Of a stretch of DNA of 64,000 bases, positions 63,971-64,000 are shown in pieces. Within the stretch, counting starts at the first letter, position 1. Each line of letters starts with the position of its first letter. A program made the translations under genes and the position numbers. The notes beneath the pieces were generated by a model that saw only the letters and a program-made list of their open reading frames with translations, did no database searches and had not been told where the DNA came from. Origin of the DNA: Plasmodium brasilianum (lineage: Eukaryota; Apicomplexa; Aconoidasida; Haemosporida; Plasmodiidae); contig NC_090120.1 of NCBI RefSeq assembly GCF_023973825.1, positions 1-64,000 on the forward strand. Direction: 5' to 3'.

Positions 63971-64000
63971 TTATCTTTTCGCAAACTTAATTTTTTCATA
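63971..64000 (-). CDS. fam-l gene, 3' end only
   Basis: The last nine codons and stop of a minus-strand gene that continues past the window. They read YEKIKFAKR, matching the fam-l tails KYEKIKFSKK and KYERIKFRQR. The 3' flank (motif copy 8 and spacer) also fits fam-l. Whether the rest is intact cannot be seen. Confidence 0.7.
   Translation of the reverse strand, partial: YEKIKFAKR

Noticed and set aside
1..64000. CRISPR arrays, operons, bacterial promoters, tRNA, rRNA, or rep20-type tandem arrays
   Set aside because: None seen. Direct repeats are short AT or A runs, and the gene architecture is eukaryotic with spliced GT/AG introns.

Overview
This is a left chromosome end of a malaria parasite. 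It opens with about 450 bp of degenerate Plasmodium telomere repeat (C-rich strand, CCCTAAA/CCCTGAA). The rest is extremely AT-rich, and every gene has the short-first-exon architecture of Plasmodium subtelomeric surface or exported families. The families are fam-l and fam-m (two-exon, PEXEL-like, two transmembrane segments), PIR and STP1. That combination points to Plasmodium malariae or a very close relative. No core housekeeping gene, tRNA or rRNA was seen.

Layout. 1-454 telomere. About 880-2419 decayed PIR (-). 5639-5764 PIR-like shard (+). 7074-7993 fam-l (-). 14308-17104 STP1 pseudogene (+). 20926-22118 intact three-exon PIR (+). 24817-25706 fam-m with one nonsense codon (-). 29179-30135 fam-l (-). 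33540-33960 possible PIR tail relic (+). 34729-35603 fam-m pseudogene (-). 39096-40079 fam-l (-). 43000-43830 PIR relic (-). 47089-47933 fam-l-like pseudogene (-). 49815-50030 relic with a transmembrane tail (+). 53646-56179 nearly intact STP1 (+). 59614-60487 fam-m (-). From 63971 the 3' end of another fam-l (-), cut by the window edge. Every fam-l and fam-m copy is transcribed towards the telomere. The intact PIR and both STP1 genes are transcribed away from it.

The region grew by segmental duplication. fam-l/fam-m pairs recur at about 25-30, 35-40 and 60-64 kb, with matching flanks. These include an upstream block about 370-430 bp before exon 1, a short motif about 170-200 bp beyond each stop codon, and a relatively GC-rich island between the pair members. 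The two STP1 genes also share decayed 5' and 3' flanks.

Many short exons were recovered by hand: 66-87 bp signal-peptide exons of fam-l/fam-m, a 27 bp PIR exon, and 21 bp STP1 exons. Both STP1 copies have a 78 bp intron placed just before the transmembrane segment. If retained it stays in frame and introduces a stop codon, so simple ORF reading would truncate the protein. Four of seven fam-l/fam-m first exons have lost the ancestral start codon; two of these are rescued by an internal ATG. Functions of these families are largely unknown; placing them at the infected red-cell or parasite surface is family-level knowledge or inference, not something the sequence proves.
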